A stretch of DNA of 5,768 bases, taken from contig DANL01000044.1 in the NCBI GenBank assembly GCA_002499865.1, positions 1-5,768 of the forward strand, in the 5' to 3' direction. The stretch comes from Euryarchaeota archaeon UBA121. GTDB lineage: Archaea; Thermoplasmatota; Poseidoniia; Poseidoniales; Thalassarchaeaceae. The notes below the pieces were generated by a model. It was not told the origin of the DNA. It worked only from the letters and a program-made list of their open reading frames with translations, and made no database searches. Within the stretch, counting starts at the first letter, position 1. Each line of letters starts with the position of its first letter. Of the stretch, positions 1 to 5,488 are shown one piece after another. The position numbers and the translations under genes are program-made.

Positions 1-1
1 G

Positions 2-82
2 GAAGAAGTTGATGAAGAAGTTGAAGAAGATTTTGATGATGATGATTTCGATGATTTCGATGATGAGTGGGATGATGAAGAA
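2..82 (+). repeat. Low-complexity acidic codon tract with short tandem repeats
   Basis: The coding sequence for the eL32 N-terminal extension is built of near-identical units. An imperfect 12-base unit (GAAGAAGTTGAT then GAAGAAGTTGAA) occurs near the left edge, followed by a GAT run and then GATGATTTC repeated twice. It encodes EEVD-EEVE-ED followed by a D/F-rich stretch. Such tracts usually arise by replication slippage and may vary in length between strains; that part is inference. Confidence 0.75.
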
Positions 83-520
83 CAAATCCATCGTGCTAAG
101 CAAAAACCGGAACTTGATGATTCCACAAAGGAAGCTCTATCCTTGCGCTCTTCGCAGTCTAGGAAGCAACCTAAATTCCGTCGTCAAGAATGGTATAGGT
201 ACAAGAGACTCGCTAGATCTGGTTGGAGAAAACCAAAGGGATACCAGTCTAAACAGCGTTTGAACATGAAGTATCGAACTCCCATGGCTAGAGTTGGGTA
301 TGGAAAGGTTCGTGCTGCAAAGGATCTTCATCCTTCAGGTTTCATTGAGGTTCTTGTACATAATTCATCTTCATTGGATGGAATCAATCCAAAAACTCAT
401 GCTATTAGAATCGGTAAAAGAGTAGGAAATCGAAAGAGATTAGCTATTCATAACAAAGCCGATGAGTTAGGAATTAGAATCTTGAATCGTCGTTCAATTG
501 AGAAGAGAGGTGACCTCTGA
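2..520 (+). CDS. rpl32e: Large-subunit ribosomal protein eL32 (L32e), 5'-truncated by the window edge
   Basis: This is an archaeal/eukaryotic-type protein of the large ribosomal subunit that binds 23S rRNA. The frame is open from base 2 to the stop at 518-520, giving 172 visible residues and no start codon of its own. A TTG at 143 could be called as a start, but it lies inside continuous coding sequence and has no clear Shine-Dalgarno, so I treat the gene as continuing off the left end. Visible residues 1-29 are a very acidic stretch (mostly D and E with some F and W). The family core begins near residue 55. Residues 59-80 match the L32e signature, starting at FRRQEWY and ending WRKPKG, and the remainder (GYGKVRAAKDLHPSG, then IRIGKRVGNRKR) is typical. 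Archaeal eL32 with N-terminal extensions is known, for example in haloarchaea. The stop overlaps the eL19 start by one base. Arginine codons are often CGT (7 of 21), unlike the genes downstream of uL18. Confidence 0.95.
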   Translation, partial: EEVDEEVEEDFDDDDFDDFDDEWDDEEQIHRAKQKPELDDSTKEALSLRSSQSRKQPKFRRQEWYRYKRLARSGWRKPKGYQSKQRLNMKYRTPMARVGYGKVRAAKDLHPSGFIEVLVHNSSSLDGINPKTHAIRIGKRVGNRKRLAIHNKADELGIRILNRRSIEKRGDL

Positions 521-996
521 TGCAAATTACAAATCAACGTCGAATGGCTGCGAGTATTCTCTCTAGGCGTGAAGGTAGGATAGTCGGTGTTCACCGAATA
601 TGGATTCATCCTGATTATATTGATCAGGTTTCTAGTGCGGTTCAGAAAGATGATATTCGCGAATTAATTGATGAGGGTGTAATCAAAGCACGCCCAATCC
701 AAGGAACAAGTCGAGCACGTGCTCGTAAGGCAAAAATCCAACGTTCGAAAGGCCGTAGAGTTGGACATGGTAGTCGAAAAGGTTCCAAGAAGTCAAGAAC
801 TCCAAAGAAGGAACGTTGGATGAAAACGATTCGTGCTCAACGTCGTGTTTTGAAAGAACTTCGTGAATCTGGAGAACTTGAACCTAGTCAATATCGATAT
901 TATTACAGAAAGGCGAAGGGAGGAACATATCGTTCAATCGCCCACATGAGGACCAATATTGGGTTGGATGGGATTACCTTAGGAGGTGATGAGTGA
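520..996 (+). CDS. rpl19e: Large-subunit ribosomal protein eL19 (L19e)
   Basis: This is an archaeal/eukaryotic large-subunit protein with no bacterial homologue of the same fold; it binds 23S rRNA and contributes to subunit bridging. The product has 158 residues, the usual archaeal length (about 150). The N-terminal part (QRRMAASILSRREGRIVGV, then RIWIHPD at 26-32) is the conserved globular domain. Residues 73-91, with RSKGRRVGHGSRKG followed by a lysine-rich run, match the family signature. The basic linker leads into a C-terminal helix (RAQRRVLKELRESGEL). The ATG at 520 overlaps the eL32 stop by one base, and a good Shine-Dalgarno (GAGGTGA at 507-513) lies six bases upstream, which supports this start and translational coupling. 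About half of its arginines (12 of 25) are CGT. Its last codons contain the Shine-Dalgarno of the next gene. Confidence 0.97.
   Translation: MQITNQRRMAASILSRREGRIVGVHRIWIHPDYIDQVSSAVQKDDIRELIDEGVIKARPIQGTSRARARKAKIQRSKGRRVGHGSRKGSKKSRTPKKERWMKTIRAQRRVLKELRESGELEPSQYRYYYRKAKGGTYRSIAHMRTNIGLDGITLGGDE
982..990 (+). promoter_or_regulatory. Strong Shine-Dalgarno that decides the uL18 start
   Basis: GGAGGTGAT is a full-length complement of the usual archaeal 16S 3' end (AUCACCUCC), and it lies inside the final codons of eL19. It sits five bases before the ATG at 996 but only two bases before the GTG at 993. The ATG is therefore the better start. Confidence 0.85.
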
Positions 997-1511
997 TGGC
1001 AGTTCATGGAAAGAATCAGCGTCTAAAATACAAGAGAAGGCGCACAGGCGAGACAGACTACAGACGTAGATTGAAACTGCTCAGAGGTGAAATGCCACGA
1101 GCAGTTGTTCGCATTAGTAATTCTCGAATTATAGCACAAATTGTTACTTACGAAAAAGATGGGGATAAAATTGCTGCTCAAACAAATAGTTCAGAACTTC
1201 GTAGTCATGGATGGCCTAAGGATGCGTCTATCAAGTCAGTCCCTTCTGCATATCTAACTGGTTTTTCTTTAGGAAAGAAAGCTTTAGCAGCAGGTATTGA
1301 TGAAGCAGTTCTCGATATAGGATTAGCAGCATCTACCCGTGGTAATCGTGTATTCTCTGCTCTAAAAGGTATGATTGATGCCGGCCTTGACATCCCTCAT
1401 GGGACTTCTGTACTTCCTAGTGAAGAGAGGCTGAGTGGCAAACACATAGACGACTCACTATCATCATCAGTGGAAGCATCCATTGAAGCAATAGAGGGGG
1501 CACACAAATGA
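996..1511 (+). CDS. rpl18: Large-subunit ribosomal protein uL18
   Basis: This protein binds 5S rRNA and helps place it on the large subunit (central protuberance). From the ATG at 996 it has 171 residues. An in-frame GTG at 993 would add one residue, but the spacing from GGAGGTGAT favours 996. The archaeal family pattern is clear: a basic N-terminus with RRRTGETDYRRRLKLL (15-29), then PRAVVRISNSRIIAQIVTY (34-52), AYLTGFSLGKKALAAGI (85-101), EAVLDIGLAASTRGNRVFSA (103-122) and the conserved GMIDAGLDIPHG (125-136) before PSEERLSGKHI. The C-terminal tail, about 20 residues and rich in S, E and A, is a little longer than in many archaea. The gene starts on the eL19 stop (1-base overlap) and its own stop overlaps the uS5 start by four bases (ATGA). 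GC content and codon use change sharply inside this gene near 1380; see findings. Confidence 0.97.
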   Translation: MAVHGKNQRLKYKRRRTGETDYRRRLKLLRGEMPRAVVRISNSRIIAQIVTYEKDGDKIAAQTNSSELRSHGWPKDASIKSVPSAYLTGFSLGKKALAAGIDEAVLDIGLAASTRGNRVFSALKGMIDAGLDIPHGTSVLPSEERLSGKHIDDSLSSSVEASIEAIEGAHK

Positions 1512-2293
1512 GCGAAGAAGAAATCCAAGAATCTGAAATGTCCGAGGAAATCACACTCGCTCCAGGACTAGTTAAGGCATTCGAGTCATCTGATGATGGC
1601 GCCGGAGAGAGAGGAAGAAGAAGAGGGGGGCCAGATCCACTAGCAGCACTCAGGACATGGCAACCAAGGACTCGACTAGGTAGAATGGTCATGAATGGCC
1701 AAATACTGACTTATGAAGAAGCACTTTCTTCCGGACTTCCAATTAGGGAAGTAGAAATCGTAGATGCACTTCTTCCAGATATAACTGACGATGTACTGGC
1801 CGTCAATATGATTCAGAGAATGACAGATTCCGGCAGGAGAGTCAGATTCAATGTATTGTGTGCCGTGGGGAATGGTGATGGATATGTTGGGCTATCCGTC
1901 TGTAAAGGAAAGGAAGTAGCTAGCACAATAAGAAAGGCCATCGATAAGGCCAAGCTCAATATGATCCCAGTCATGAGAGGAAACGGATCTTGGGAGTCTT
2001 CCGAGGGACCCGGTACCAGTGTTCCATTCATGGTAACAGGAAGGTCCGGATCAACTAGAATCACCCTTATGCCAGCTCCTGCAGGAAAGGGACTTGTCAT
2101 AGGCGACTATGGTAGAAGAGTCCTCACACTTGCTGGCGTGACTGATGTTTGGTCACGATCCTCGGGTCAGACCCGTACTACCATTAACTTCGCTAAGGCG
2201 ACTTTCAACGCCCTAATAGAACTAAACAAGACAAGACTTTCCGAGGGAGTAAATAGGCGCCTGAGTATTATCAGAGGGAGGGAGTTGAGTTGA
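1508..2293 (+). CDS. rps5: Small-subunit ribosomal protein uS5
   Basis: This 30S protein contributes to decoding accuracy and to the mRNA entry region. The product has 261 residues, longer than many archaeal uS5 proteins (about 210-240) because of an acidic then arginine-rich N-terminus (residues 1-45, with ERGRRRGGPDP at 34-44). The S5 double-stranded-RNA-binding domain spans about 80-160 (RRVRFNVLCAVGNGDGYVGL, then IRKAIDKAKLNMIPV). The C-terminal domain spans about 172-240, with PAPAGKGLVIGDYGRRVL, LAGVTDVWSRSSGQTRTT and NFAKATFNAL, all hallmark archaeal/eukaryotic uS5 segments. The ATG at 1508 overlaps the uL18 stop by four bases, and a G-rich Shine-Dalgarno (AGAGGGGG ending at 1500) lies seven bases upstream. 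Arginine is almost always AGA or AGG (only 1 CGT of 26), in contrast with the three genes before it. The stop overlaps the TTG start of uL30. Confidence 0.97.
   Translation: MSEEEIQESEMSEEITLAPGLVKAFESSDDGAGERGRRRGGPDPLAALRTWQPRTRLGRMVMNGQILTYEEALSSGLPIREVEIVDALLPDITDDVLAVNMIQRMTDSGRRVRFNVLCAVGNGDGYVGLSVCKGKEVASTIRKAIDKAKLNMIPVMRGNGSWESSEGPGTSVPFMVTGRSGSTRITLMPAPAGKGLVIGDYGRRVLTLAGVTDVWSRSSGQTRTTINFAKATFNALIELNKTRLSEGVNRRLSIIRGRELS
2277..2284 (+). promoter_or_regulatory. Shine-Dalgarno supporting the TTG start of uL30
   Basis: The purine run GGAGGGAG lies five bases before the TTG at 2290, within the last codons of uS5. Together with the family N-terminus (SFLVIRARS) following that codon, it supports a non-ATG start in a TTGA stop/start overlap. 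Confidence 0.7.
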
Positions 2294-2760
2294 GTTTTCT
2301 TGTAATCAGAGCCAGAAGCGATCGCGGGGTAACCCGAAAAATCCGTGAAACAATGGCCATGCTAAATCTTACCAGGGTAAACCACGCTACCATAGTTTTG
2401 GACAACCCCTCTTACCGTGGAATGCTACAGAAGTCAAAGGATTACATCACTTGGGGGGAAGTAGATGCAAAGACAATCGAGAAGCTGATTAAGGAGAGGG
2501 GAAGGATGTCAGGCGATAAGCCAGTAACCGACTCTACAGTCAAAGAGCACAGTAATTTCAATGGAATTAAGCAACTTTCAGAGGCTATTGCATCTGGAGA
2601 GGCCACAATGAAGGATGTCGAGGGTCTCAAACCAATTTTCAGACTACACCCACCTAGGGGGAGCAAAGGATGGGGCGGAATCAAGAGGGCCTACACTGTA
2701 GGTGGCGCCCTAGGTTTCAGAGGAGAATCGATCGGCGACTTAGCCGATAGGATGATCTGA
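2290..2760 (+). CDS. rpl30: Large-subunit ribosomal protein uL30
   Basis: This is a large-subunit protein of the archaeal/eukaryotic uL30 type, which is longer than the bacterial form of about 60 residues. Here it has 156 residues, normal for archaea. The N-terminal ferredoxin-like core contains FLVIRARSDRGVTRKIRETM, then MLNLTRVNHATIVLDNPSYRGML (24-46), typical of archaeal L30. The C-terminal half ends with FRLHPPRGSKGWGGIKRAY, the conserved glycine- and arginine-rich segment of archaeal L30. Translation is called from TTG at 2290: it overlaps the uS5 stop by four bases, has a Shine-Dalgarno five bases upstream, and gives the expected N-terminus, whereas the next in-frame ATG (2353) would remove the first beta strand. 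The next gene starts nine bases after the stop. Confidence 0.95.
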   Translation: MSFLVIRARSDRGVTRKIRETMAMLNLTRVNHATIVLDNPSYRGMLQKSKDYITWGEVDAKTIEKLIKERGRMSGDKPVTDSTVKEHSNFNGIKQLSEAIASGEATMKDVEGLKPIFRLHPPRGSKGWGGIKRAYTVGGALGFRGESIGDLADRMI

Positions 2761-2769
2761 GGTGATTAG

Positions 2770-3198
2770 ATGGTTTCAAGGACTAACAAATTTCGAGGAA
2801 GGAGTCGCTATCACGGCCGAGGAAAGAAGGCTGGAAGAGGCGCTGGAAAGAGAGGCGGAAGAGGAAGAGCCGGAATAGGCAAGCACAAAGTTATGTTCAG
2901 GAATAAGTATCTCCCCGGTCACTGGGGCATGCATGGCTTCAACAGACATCCAAGTCTTAGGAAAGTCAACGTATCCATCAATGTAAGCGAGCTGTCCGGA
3001 TTGACCGATGGAGATGAGGTGAATCTGACCGAGATGGGATACGACAAGCTTCTGGGCAAGGGGCCAATATCTAAGCCACTCAAAATAATAGTCGATGAAG
3101 CAAGCCCCAGGGCCATAGCCAAGGTTGAAGCTGCTGGAGGAACAGTTTCAACAAGCTCCGAAGATGGTGAAGACTGGGGAGAATGGGAAGAGGAATAG
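2770..3198 (+). CDS. rpl15: Large-subunit ribosomal protein uL15 (archaeal L15)
   Basis: This is an early-binding assembly protein of the large subunit. The product has 142 residues. The long N-terminal extension that threads into 23S rRNA is rich in glycine, arginine and lysine (residues 8-38, e.g. RGRSRYHGRGKKAGRGAGKR) and is followed by PGHWGMHGFNRHPSLRKVNV (49-68), characteristic of archaeal/eukaryotic uL15. The globular C-terminal domain contains GKGPISKPLKIIVDEAS and AIAKVEAAGG (about 96-125), matching the L15/L18e fold. The last 17 residues are an acidic tail (SSEDGEDWGEWEEE), unusual for a protein that otherwise ends at the VEAAGG helix. The ATG follows GAGGTGAT (2759-2766), which overlaps the uL30 stop. 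It contains no CGT arginine codons (0 of 13). Confidence 0.97.
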   Translation: MVSRTNKFRGRSRYHGRGKKAGRGAGKRGGRGRAGIGKHKVMFRNKYLPGHWGMHGFNRHPSLRKVNVSINVSELSGLTDGDEVNLTEMGYDKLLGKGPISKPLKIIVDEASPRAIAKVEAAGGTVSTSSEDGEDWGEWEEE

Positions 3199-3218
3199 GC
3201 ACCTAGGTAGGCGATATC

Positions 3219-5138
3219 ATGGTCGAAAGAAAAGTCTCATACCCATGGCTCCTGATTATTTCCGGGCTATACTTTGGTGGACTTTTCTACTGGATTCAGG
3301 ACGATCTTCTCAATGCAACCGGCGACGTTCAGAGCCGTGCTCTGCAGATGTATGTCACAGCTATCATTTACGTCCTATACGTTGTTTGGGGGACAATAAG
3401 CGATCTACCTGAAAGACTCAGAGAGATGCCTTATGGAAAGGCTACGAAACCCACAATATGGCTTCTTTTCGTACTCGCATTGGCTTGGTGGGGATGGGTC
3501 GATACAGAAACTGTCGGATTCTTGCTCGTAGGCGTCGCTCTACTCGGATTCGGAGCAGGACTGGGAATCTCTGTTTCCCTGTACACTGGAAGCGAGTCTA
3601 GCAGACTTTATGCATTGTCAAGGCTAGTGGACGTATATCCAAGCATCACTAAGCCCGAAGGCCACGTTAGATTCAATCAGAAGCTGTGGACTACCACTCT
3701 CGTTCTGATAATTTACTTCATGATGACCAACGTCATGATATACGGATTATCGGATTCTACTTTGGATATTTTCTCGTCTTTCAGATCAATCATGGCTGGT
3801 GCATCTGGTTCAATAATGCACCTCGGGATCGGCCCAATAGTCACAGGTTCTATCATTATGCAACTGTTCGCAGGTGCCAAGATAATTCAGTTAGATCTTC
3901 AAGATTCTGCAGATAAGCAGCTGTATCAGGGAATTCAAAAACTCCTTGTGTTGTTCATGATTCCTGTAGAGTCAATACCTCAGGTTTACGGATTCTTAGA
4001 CCCCCATGAGACAATGATTTACGACTATGGGGTTGGATGGGCGAATGTAGTTATCGTATCACAACTTTTCCTTGGATCATATCTGGTCTTCTTACTCGAC
4101 GAACTAGTAAGCAAATGGGGAATAGGTTCCGGAATCTCCCTTTTCATTGCCGCTGGAGTCGCTCAATCTACGTTCGTGGGGACACTTTCTCCCCTTCCAG
4201 TTAGTCAAGATTTCCCAATGTCCCTGGACAATCCTCCATCTGGTACTTTACCGATGATTTTCTACACTCTCAGAACCGCCTCCAACTCACAATTAGTTTC
4301 AGATAACGGCTTCGAGCTAATTTTACTTAACCATGCCAACCCCATAGCGGCTCTGGTATCGTCAATTATCGTATTCCTCGTTGTCGCCTATGCAGAATCG
4401 AGCAAATTAGAGCTCCCACTTACTCATGGAAAAGTCAGGGGGCATAGAGGACAGTACCCGATTAGGCTGGTATATGCCAGTAACATTCCAGTAATCTTGA
4501 TGGCCGCTCTCCTAGCAAATATCAATATGTTCACTCTCCTATTCTGGAGTCACCCAACCCTCTCCACAGTTCCGATATTGGGACGTAATGGTTGGAATTC
4601 CAAAGCACACTGGTTTGGATCTTATGAGGTAGGGGCTACCACTCCTTCCGACGGTTTCGCATGGTACTCGTCAATGGTAAACGGTGTTGGAGACTGGCTT
4701 CTGCCGTTACTGAATCAGACAGGAGACGCTTATGGCCATAGTCTCACTCAGATTATGATTCATGTACTCACATATGTTTTCGTAATGACTGCAGGTTCGA
4801 CCATATTTGCTAAGTTCTGGATCGAGACTACTAATATGAGTGCCAAAGACGTTGCGAAGCAGATAGAGAGAACAGGGATGCAGATTCCTGGATTCAGGAA
4901 GAATCCAGTTGTACTCGAGAGAATTCTAGAGAGATACATCCCCCCTGTAACTCTGTTCTCCGGAGCATTCGTAGGATTACTTGCCGCCGGAGCAGATCTT
5001 CTGGGCACCGTTGGTAACGCCACAGGAACTGGTCTTCTACTAGCCGTTGGAATCATCCTTAGGACGTATGAACAGATACAGAAAGAGCAGGCTATGGAGA
5101 TGCACCCAGTACTGAGAGACTTCTTCGGAGCAGAATGA
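3219..5138 (+). CDS. secY: Preprotein translocase subunit SecY with a four-segment N-terminal membrane extension
   Basis: SecY is the central pore subunit of the SecYEbeta translocon, through which proteins are exported or inserted and onto which ribosomes dock. The product has 639 residues against about 435-490 in most archaea. Residues 1-125 carry four hydrophobic segments (about 8-26, 45-61, 78-94, 99-123), with tryptophan-rich parts, that are not in canonical SecY. The canonical protein aligns from about 135: TM1 157-177; plug plus TM2 184-220 (LGIGPIVTGSIIMQL); TM3 241-260; TM4 274-296 (DELVSKWGIGSGI follows); TM5 301-321; TM6 374-394; ribosome-contacting 6/7 loop 395-415 (LTHGKVRGHRGQYPI); TM7 415-443; TM8 509-535; 8/9 loop 538-573 (GFRKNP); TM9 574-596; TM10 603-620. 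The 5/6 and 7/8 loops are also enlarged. The ATG at 3219 follows a modest AGGTAGGCGAT motif; I see no convincing internal start that would give a normal-length SecY. It lies 20 bases after uL15, the usual archaeal position. Confidence 0.95.
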   Translation: MVERKVSYPWLLIISGLYFGGLFYWIQDDLLNATGDVQSRALQMYVTAIIYVLYVVWGTISDLPERLREMPYGKATKPTIWLLFVLALAWWGWVDTETVGFLLVGVALLGFGAGLGISVSLYTGSESSRLYALSRLVDVYPSITKPEGHVRFNQKLWTTTLVLIIYFMMTNVMIYGLSDSTLDIFSSFRSIMAGASGSIMHLGIGPIVTGSIIMQLFAGAKIIQLDLQDSADKQLYQGIQKLLVLFMIPVESIPQVYGFLDPHETMIYDYGVGWANVVIVSQLFLGSYLVFLLDELVSKWGIGSGISLFIAAGVAQSTFVGTLSPLPVSQDFPMSLDNPPSGTLPMIFYTLRTASNSQLVSDNGFELILLNHANPIAALVSSIIVFLVVAYAESSKLELPLTHGKVRGHRGQYPIRLVYASNIPVILMAALLANINMFTLLFWSHPTLSTVPILGRNGWNSKAHWFGSYEVGATTPSDGFAWYSSMVNGVGDWLLPLLNQTGDAYGHSLTQIMIHVLTYVFVMTAGSTIFAKFWIETTNMSAKDVAKQIERTGMQIPGFRKNPVVLERILERYIPPVTLFSGAFVGLLAAGADLLGTVGNATGTGLLLAVGIILRTYEQIQKEQAMEMHPVLRDFFGAE

Positions 5139-5220
5139 GGCAAATCGTTACACTACTAGCCAATGGCTATCTCTGGCCACACGTCACGTTGATATACCGA
5201 ATGTCGGTCGCCGGGTTGCT

Positions 5221-5283
5221 ACGTTGAGCTGGCGTTGGAGATTGAGCACATAGTGCTATGACGTCTTCCTTCAGGCTCAACGT
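5221..5283 (+). repeat. Long compound stem-loop in the 16S leader
   Basis: ACGTTGAGC (5221-5229) is perfectly complementary to GCTCAACGT (5275-5283). Nested inside, GGCGTT (5231-5236) can pair with GACGTC (5260-5265) using two G-U wobbles. Innermost, AGCAC (5245-5249) pairs with GTGCT (5253-5257) around an ATA loop. Three nested helices in 63 bases point to a real RNA hairpin; its role is unknown to me. Confidence 0.65.
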
Positions 5284-5297
5284 TGCCGAGGACGTGC

Positions 5298-5320
5298 AGC
5301 CCAGAACTAAGTTCTGGGCT
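5298..5320 (+). repeat. Perfect 10-bp hairpin with TAA loop
   Basis: AGCCCAGAAC (5298-5307) and GTTCTGGGCT (5311-5320) are exact reverse complements around a three-base loop. No T run follows, so it does not look like an intrinsic terminator. It could be a processing signal or leader structure for pre-16S rRNA. Confidence 0.7.
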
Positions 5321-5347
5321 TAGAGGTGAACCACAAGAAACGACTTG

Positions 5348-5364
5348 ACCCCCGATTAGGGGGT
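5348..5364 (+). repeat. Perfect 6-bp GC-rich hairpin with GATTA loop
   Basis: ACCCCC (5348-5353) and GGGGGT (5359-5364) are exact complements around GATTA. With five G-C pairs it should be stable as RNA. No T run follows. Confidence 0.6.
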
Positions 5365-5370
5365 GCAAGA

Positions 5371-5406
5371 GCAGATATCACATTCAACAATGAATGGTGT
5401 TTCTGC
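5371..5406 (+). repeat. Imperfect hairpin in the 16S leader
   Basis: GCAGA (5371-5375) pairs with TCTGC (5402-5406), and CACATTCA (5379-5386) pairs with TGAATGGTG (5391-5399) with one bulged G, around an ACAA loop. The helix is interrupted by a small internal loop between the two paired parts. Confidence 0.6.
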
Positions 5407-5419
5407 GCCAACCAATAAG

Positions 5420-5434
5420 TGAAAGCCTAAAATT
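5420..5434 (+). promoter_or_regulatory. Candidate BRE/TATA-like promoter element for 16S rRNA
   Basis: GTGAAAGC followed by CTAAAATT resembles a purine-rich BRE next to an A/T-rich TATA-like box, in the least structured part of the spacer. A start about 25 bases downstream would fall near 5457 and give a leader of about 30 bases. The match to archaeal TATA consensus is weak. A rival candidate, TTGATATA (5190-5197), would instead put the hairpin series inside the transcript. Neither is decisive. Confidence 0.25.
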
Positions 5435-5488
5435 GCGACAACAAACTAACATAACTTCCGAAAGGATCGGTGATTACGCTTCACGCGA

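Larger units (their letters stand above)
5139..5488 (+). other. Gene-free spacer between secY and 16S rRNA: structured leader region
   Basis: I find no convincing protein gene, tRNA, 5S rRNA, SRP RNA or RNase P RNA motif here. The stretch instead contains consecutive inverted repeats. Four larger ones are listed separately; smaller ones are TAGCC-AAT-GGCTA (5157-5169) and ACCGA-ATG-TCGGT (5196-5208). CACGTC at 5180-5185 is also complementary to GACGTG at 5291-5296 and could close a larger branched structure. The longest T run is three bases, so no archaeal oligo-T terminator is present. Bases 5407-5460 are A-rich and low in obvious pairing. Archaeal 16S precursors usually have a leader whose half pairs with sequence beyond the 16S 3' end (bulge-helix-bulge stem); that partner lies outside the window and cannot be judged. 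Confidence 0.7.

Noticed and set aside
9..263. An 84-codon + strand frame starting with a Met- and Lys-rich stretch over the acidic repeat
   Set aside because: It is the shifted-frame reading of the GAT/GAA repeats and overlaps eL32, whose own frame is open from the edge and matches the family.
143..520. A shorter eL32 starting at the TTG at 143
   Set aside because: The frame is open all the way to the window edge, with coding-like acidic sequence, and no convincing Shine-Dalgarno precedes 143, so the gene is treated as 5'-truncated.
3201..3208. Palindrome ACCTAGGT in the uL15-secY gap as an operator
   Set aside because: It is only eight bases, overlaps the secY Shine-Dalgarno region, and is easily expected by chance.
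3125..3412. A 95-codon + strand frame across the uL15-secY junction
   Set aside because: It overlaps the well-supported ends of uL15 and secY in another frame and resembles no protein family.
4760..5143. A 127-codon minus strand frame opposite the secY 3' end
   Set aside because: It lies entirely opposite conserved SecY TM8-TM10 coding sequence, and its composition is that of an antisense shadow.
5298..5364. Intrinsic terminator for secY built from the strong hairpins
   Set aside because: Neither hairpin is followed by a T run, and archaeal termination depends mainly on oligo-T stretches, which this spacer lacks.
5139..5488. A tRNA, SRP RNA, RNase P RNA, 5S rRNA or C/D-box guide RNA hidden in the spacer
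   Set aside because: I found no T-loop motif in tRNA context, no SRP helix 8 or RNase P core motifs, no 5S signature, and no paired C and D boxes.
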